From Comamonadaceae bacterium (GTDB taxonomy: Bacteria > Pseudomonadota > Gammaproteobacteria > Burkholderiales > Burkholderiaceae_C), in NCBI GenBank assembly GCA_947372005.1, contig CANBRV010000102.1, positions 1 to 7,772 of the forward strand: a DNA stretch of 7,772 bases, read 5' to 3'. The stretch's first letter is position 1, and each line of letters opens with the position of its first letter. Below the pieces are notes generated by a model. It was not told where the DNA came from. It saw only the letters and a program-made list of their open reading frames with translations, and did no database searches. Positions 5,742-7,772 of this stretch are shown piece by piece. The translations under genes were made by a program, and so were the position numbers.

Positions 5742-7213
5742 ACGCTACAGCTCCACTTGCCCTGCCGTTAGATCTTAAATCCGCACTACTGGTCGTGTTG
5801 CCTGCCCATGCGCTGCTGTGGCAAGCCGAGGACACCGTCCCCTACGAATGCGATGGCCTCACCGCTTACCGCCAACGCCCTATGGCCGTGGCGCTGCCTG
5901 AGACCGAAGACCAAGTGCAAGGTGTGTTGCGCGTTTGCCACGCCGCGGGTGTGCCCGTGGTGGCACGCGGAGCAGGCACAGGGCTCTCGGGCGGTGCGAT
6001 GCCGCTTGCCAACGGCGTGACGCTCTCGCTAGCCAAGTTCAACAGGCAAATTAGCATTGACATCGACTCTTGCACAGCCCGCGTCCAGTCTGGCGTGCGC
6101 AACCTCGCTATCTCGGAGGCCGCAGCCAGCCTCGGCCTCTACTACGCCCCCGACCCTAGCAGTCAAATCGCCTGCACCATTGGCGGCAATGTCACTGAAA
6201 ACTCGGGCGGCGTGCATTGCCTTAAATATGGACTCACCCTGCACAACGTTTTAAAAGTGCGTGGCTTTACGGTCGAAGGCGACCCCATCGAGATTGGCTC
6301 AGACGCACTCGACACACCCGGCTTTGATTTACTACCCGTGCTGGTCGGCTCGGAAGGCATGCTTGCCGTCACGATGGAAGTCACCGTCAAACTCATCCCC
6401 AAACCCAAGCTTGCTCGCTGCATCATGGCCAGCTTTGATGACATGCGCAAAGCAGGCGATGCGGTCGCTTCGGTCATTGCCGCGGGCATCATCCCCGCAG
6501 GCCTTGAGATGATGGACAAGCCCATGACCGCTGCCGTGGAAGCCTTTGTCCATGCGGGATACGACCTGACTGCCGAAGCGATCTTGCTGTGCGAAAGCGA
6601 CGGCACACCTGAAGAAGTAGCGGAAGAGATTGAGCGCATGACGGCAGTTTTGCAAGGCTGCGGCGCAACAGCCATTGCCGTATCGCGTGACGAAGCCGAG
6701 CGGCTCAAATTTTGGAGTGGCCGCAAAAACGCCTTCCCCGCATCGGGCCGCATTAGCCCCGACTACATGTGCATGGACTCCACCATTCCGCGCAAGCGCT
6801 TGGCCGACATCTTGCTGGCGATTCAAGGCATGGAGAAGAAATACGACCTCAAGTGCGCCAACGTCTTTCACGCGGGTGATGGCAATTTGCATCCGCTGAT
6901 TTTGTTTGACGCCAACGATCCCGACCAACTGCACCGCTGCGAATTATTCGGCGCGGACATCCTAGAGACCAGCGTCGCCATGGGCGGCACAGTGACGGGC
7001 GAGCACGGCGTGGGGGTCGAAAAACTCAACTCCATGTGCGTGCAGTTCACCGCCGCAGAGAACGAATTTATGTTCGCCGTGAAGCGCGCGTTCGACCTGA
7101 AGGGCACACTCAACCCCGGCAAAGTCATCCCCACCTTGCAGCGCTGCGCCGAGTACGGCAAGATGGTGATCAAAGGCGGCCGGATGCCTCTCCCCGAATT
7201 AGAAAGGTTTTAA
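5738..7213 (+). CDS. glcD: Glycolate oxidase, FAD-linked subunit GlcD
   Basis: FAD-dependent subunit that oxidises glycolate to glyoxylate, normally in a GlcD-GlcE-GlcF membrane-associated complex feeding electrons to the respiratory chain. It has 491 residues, near the 499 of E. coli GlcD, and resembles it end to end. Key parts are VPYECDGLTAYR (34-45), the FAD pyrophosphate loop RGAGTGLSGGAMPL (77-90), YYAPDPSSQIACTIGGNVTE (135-154), GGVHCLKYGLT (157-167), GSEGML (204-209), FWSGRKNAFP (325-334), the metal/substrate motif VFHAGDGNLHPL (376-387), GEHGVG (421-426) and the terminal PELERF. The ATG at 5738 gives the expected short N-terminus. Upstream pairing with AAAAGG is poor. The next gene is an SDR, not glcE, and no GlcE or GlcF is in view, so partner subunits must be elsewhere if this is a true glycolate oxidase. 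A D-lactate or other 2-hydroxyacid dehydrogenase is the main alternative. Confidence 0.92.
   Translation: MNATAPLALPLDLKSALLVVLPAHALLWQAEDTVPYECDGLTAYRQRPMAVALPETEDQVQGVLRVCHAAGVPVVARGAGTGLSGGAMPLANGVTLSLAKFNRQISIDIDSCTARVQSGVRNLAISEAAASLGLYYAPDPSSQIACTIGGNVTENSGGVHCLKYGLTLHNVLKVRGFTVEGDPIEIGSDALDTPGFDLLPVLVGSEGMLAVTMEVTVKLIPKPKLARCIMASFDDMRKAGDAVASVIAAGIIPAGLEMMDKPMTAAVEAFVHAGYDLTAEAILLCESDGTPEEVAEEIERMTAVLQGCGATAIAVSRDEAERLKFWSGRKNAFPASGRISPDYMCMDSTIPRKRLADILLAIQGMEKKYDLKCANVFHAGDGNLHPLILFDANDPDQLHRCELFGADILETSVAMGGTVTGEHGVGVEKLNSMCVQFTAAENEFMFAVKRAFDLKGTLNPGKVIPTLQRCAEYGKMVIKGGRMPLPELERF
7201..7207 (+). promoter_or_regulatory. Ribosome binding site of the SDR gene, inside the glcD end
   Basis: AGAAAGG lies within the last glcD codons, eight bases before the SDR ATG at 7216. 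It supports that start and co-transcription with glcD. Confidence 0.6.
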
Positions 7214-7215
7214 CC

Positions 7216-7772
7216 ATGAGCAAATTAGTTTTCATCACAGGCGCATCCAGCGGCATTGGGCAAGCCATGGCCGAGCGCTTTTACGCGGCTGGCTATTCGC
7301 TAGCTTTAGTCGCAAGGCGCGGCGAAGTGATTGAGCAGTGGACACAGGCGAAAGGCTTGCAAGCCAATAGATACAAGGTCTACAGCGCGGATGTGTCCGT
7401 TGTTGATAGCATCATTGCAGCAGCAAACGCTTGCATGGCAGCACAGGGCGTTCCCGATGTGGTGATTGCCAACGCAGGCATCAGCATCGGTATCGACACG
7501 GCAGAACGCGCCGACTTAGACGTGATGCGCGAGGTCTACGCCACCAACAACATCGGACTTGCCGCAACCTTCTCCGCGTTCATTCGCCCCATGCAAAGCA
7601 GAGGCAATGGCAAGTTGGTGGGCATCGCCAGCGTTGCGGGCATTCGCGGCCTGCCAGGGCACGGCGCGTATAGCTCCAGCAAAGCGGCGGTGATTAGCTA
7701 TTGCGAATCACTGCGCGGCGAAATGAAAGAGTTCGGCATCGAGGTGCTCACCATCTTGCCCGGCTACATCGC
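7216..7772 (+). CDS. Short-chain dehydrogenase/reductase (SDR), 3' end cut by window
   Basis: NAD(P)-dependent oxidoreductase of the classical SDR family. The first 185 codons are present. Visible elements are the Rossmann cofactor motif TGASSGIG (8-15), LVARR (31-35) with an Arg after the second strand that suggests NADP(H), ADVS (59-62), IANAGIS (84-90), N112 (ATNNIG), catalytic S139 (GIASVAG), Y152 and K156 in AYSSSK, and the start of the PGY motif (182-184). All active-site residues are therefore intact. A full member is usually 240-270 residues, so roughly a quarter is missing to the right. The ATG is two bases after the glcD stop with a good AGAAAGG, indicating one transcript. The substrate cannot be read. 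Pairing with glcD makes a hydroxyacid or aldehyde/ketone step plausible, but that is inference. Confidence 0.92.
   Translation, partial: MSKLVFITGASSGIGQAMAERFYAAGYSLALVARRGEVIEQWTQAKGLQANRYKVYSADVSVVDSIIAAANACMAAQGVPDVVIANAGISIGIDTAERADLDVMREVYATNNIGLAATFSAFIRPMQSRGNGKLVGIASVAGIRGLPGHGAYSSSKAAVISYCESLRGEMKEFGIEVLTILPGYI

Noticed and set aside
6163..6934. Two long - strand open frames (196 and 200 codons) opposite glcD
   Set aside because: glcD is unmistakable on the + strand; long antisense frames are usual opposite GC-rich genes and these show no family motifs.

Overview
The window looks like a Gram-negative proteobacterium, most likely a betaproteobacterium (Burkholderiales/Neisseriales-like). 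The evidence is a CHASE2 class III cyclase, a PglL-type O-oligosaccharyltransferase with the family's H-x3-EYPLWY motif, PurU, and a GlcD close to the enterobacterial type. Assignment below class is not possible from sequence reading alone. No rRNA, tRNA, CRISPR array, insertion sequence or integrase was seen.

Left block (1-4170, + strand): four genes packed without gaps. They are a 5'-truncated CHASE2-transmembrane-adenylate cyclase, a 46-codon membrane peptide (1632-1772), a PglL/Wzy-type O-glycosylation ligase, and formyltetrahydrofolate deformylase (purU). The junctions are ATGA, a 22-base overlap, and ATGA, so translational coupling in one operon is likely. The small peptide matches the N-terminus of a type IV pilin in register (Gly-1, Thr2, Leu3, Leu4, Gln5 in place of Glu5, Gly14, Pro22) but has almost no body after the helix. 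Its position directly before a PglL-family gene is the most interesting point in the window.

Middle (4179-5606, - strand): a secreted subtilisin-like S8 serine protease with signal peptide, charged linker, inhibitor-like propeptide and complete catalytic residues. It converges on purU with 8 bases between the stops.

Right block (5738-7772, + strand): glcD (glycolate oxidase FAD subunit), followed 2 bases later by the start of a short-chain dehydrogenase/reductase that runs off the window. glcE and glcF are not in the window. This block looks more GC-rich than the left block. The 131-base divergent spacer (5607-5737) holds a perfect inverted repeat and a possible three-codon minigene whose stop overlaps the glcD start.

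Working together: the left operon suggests an envelope theme (cAMP signalling, a pilin-like peptide, glycan transfer to protein) with purU as a housekeeping passenger. The protease is a separate export unit. glcD-SDR is a two-gene metabolic unit. No clearly new multi-gene defence or mobile system was found.
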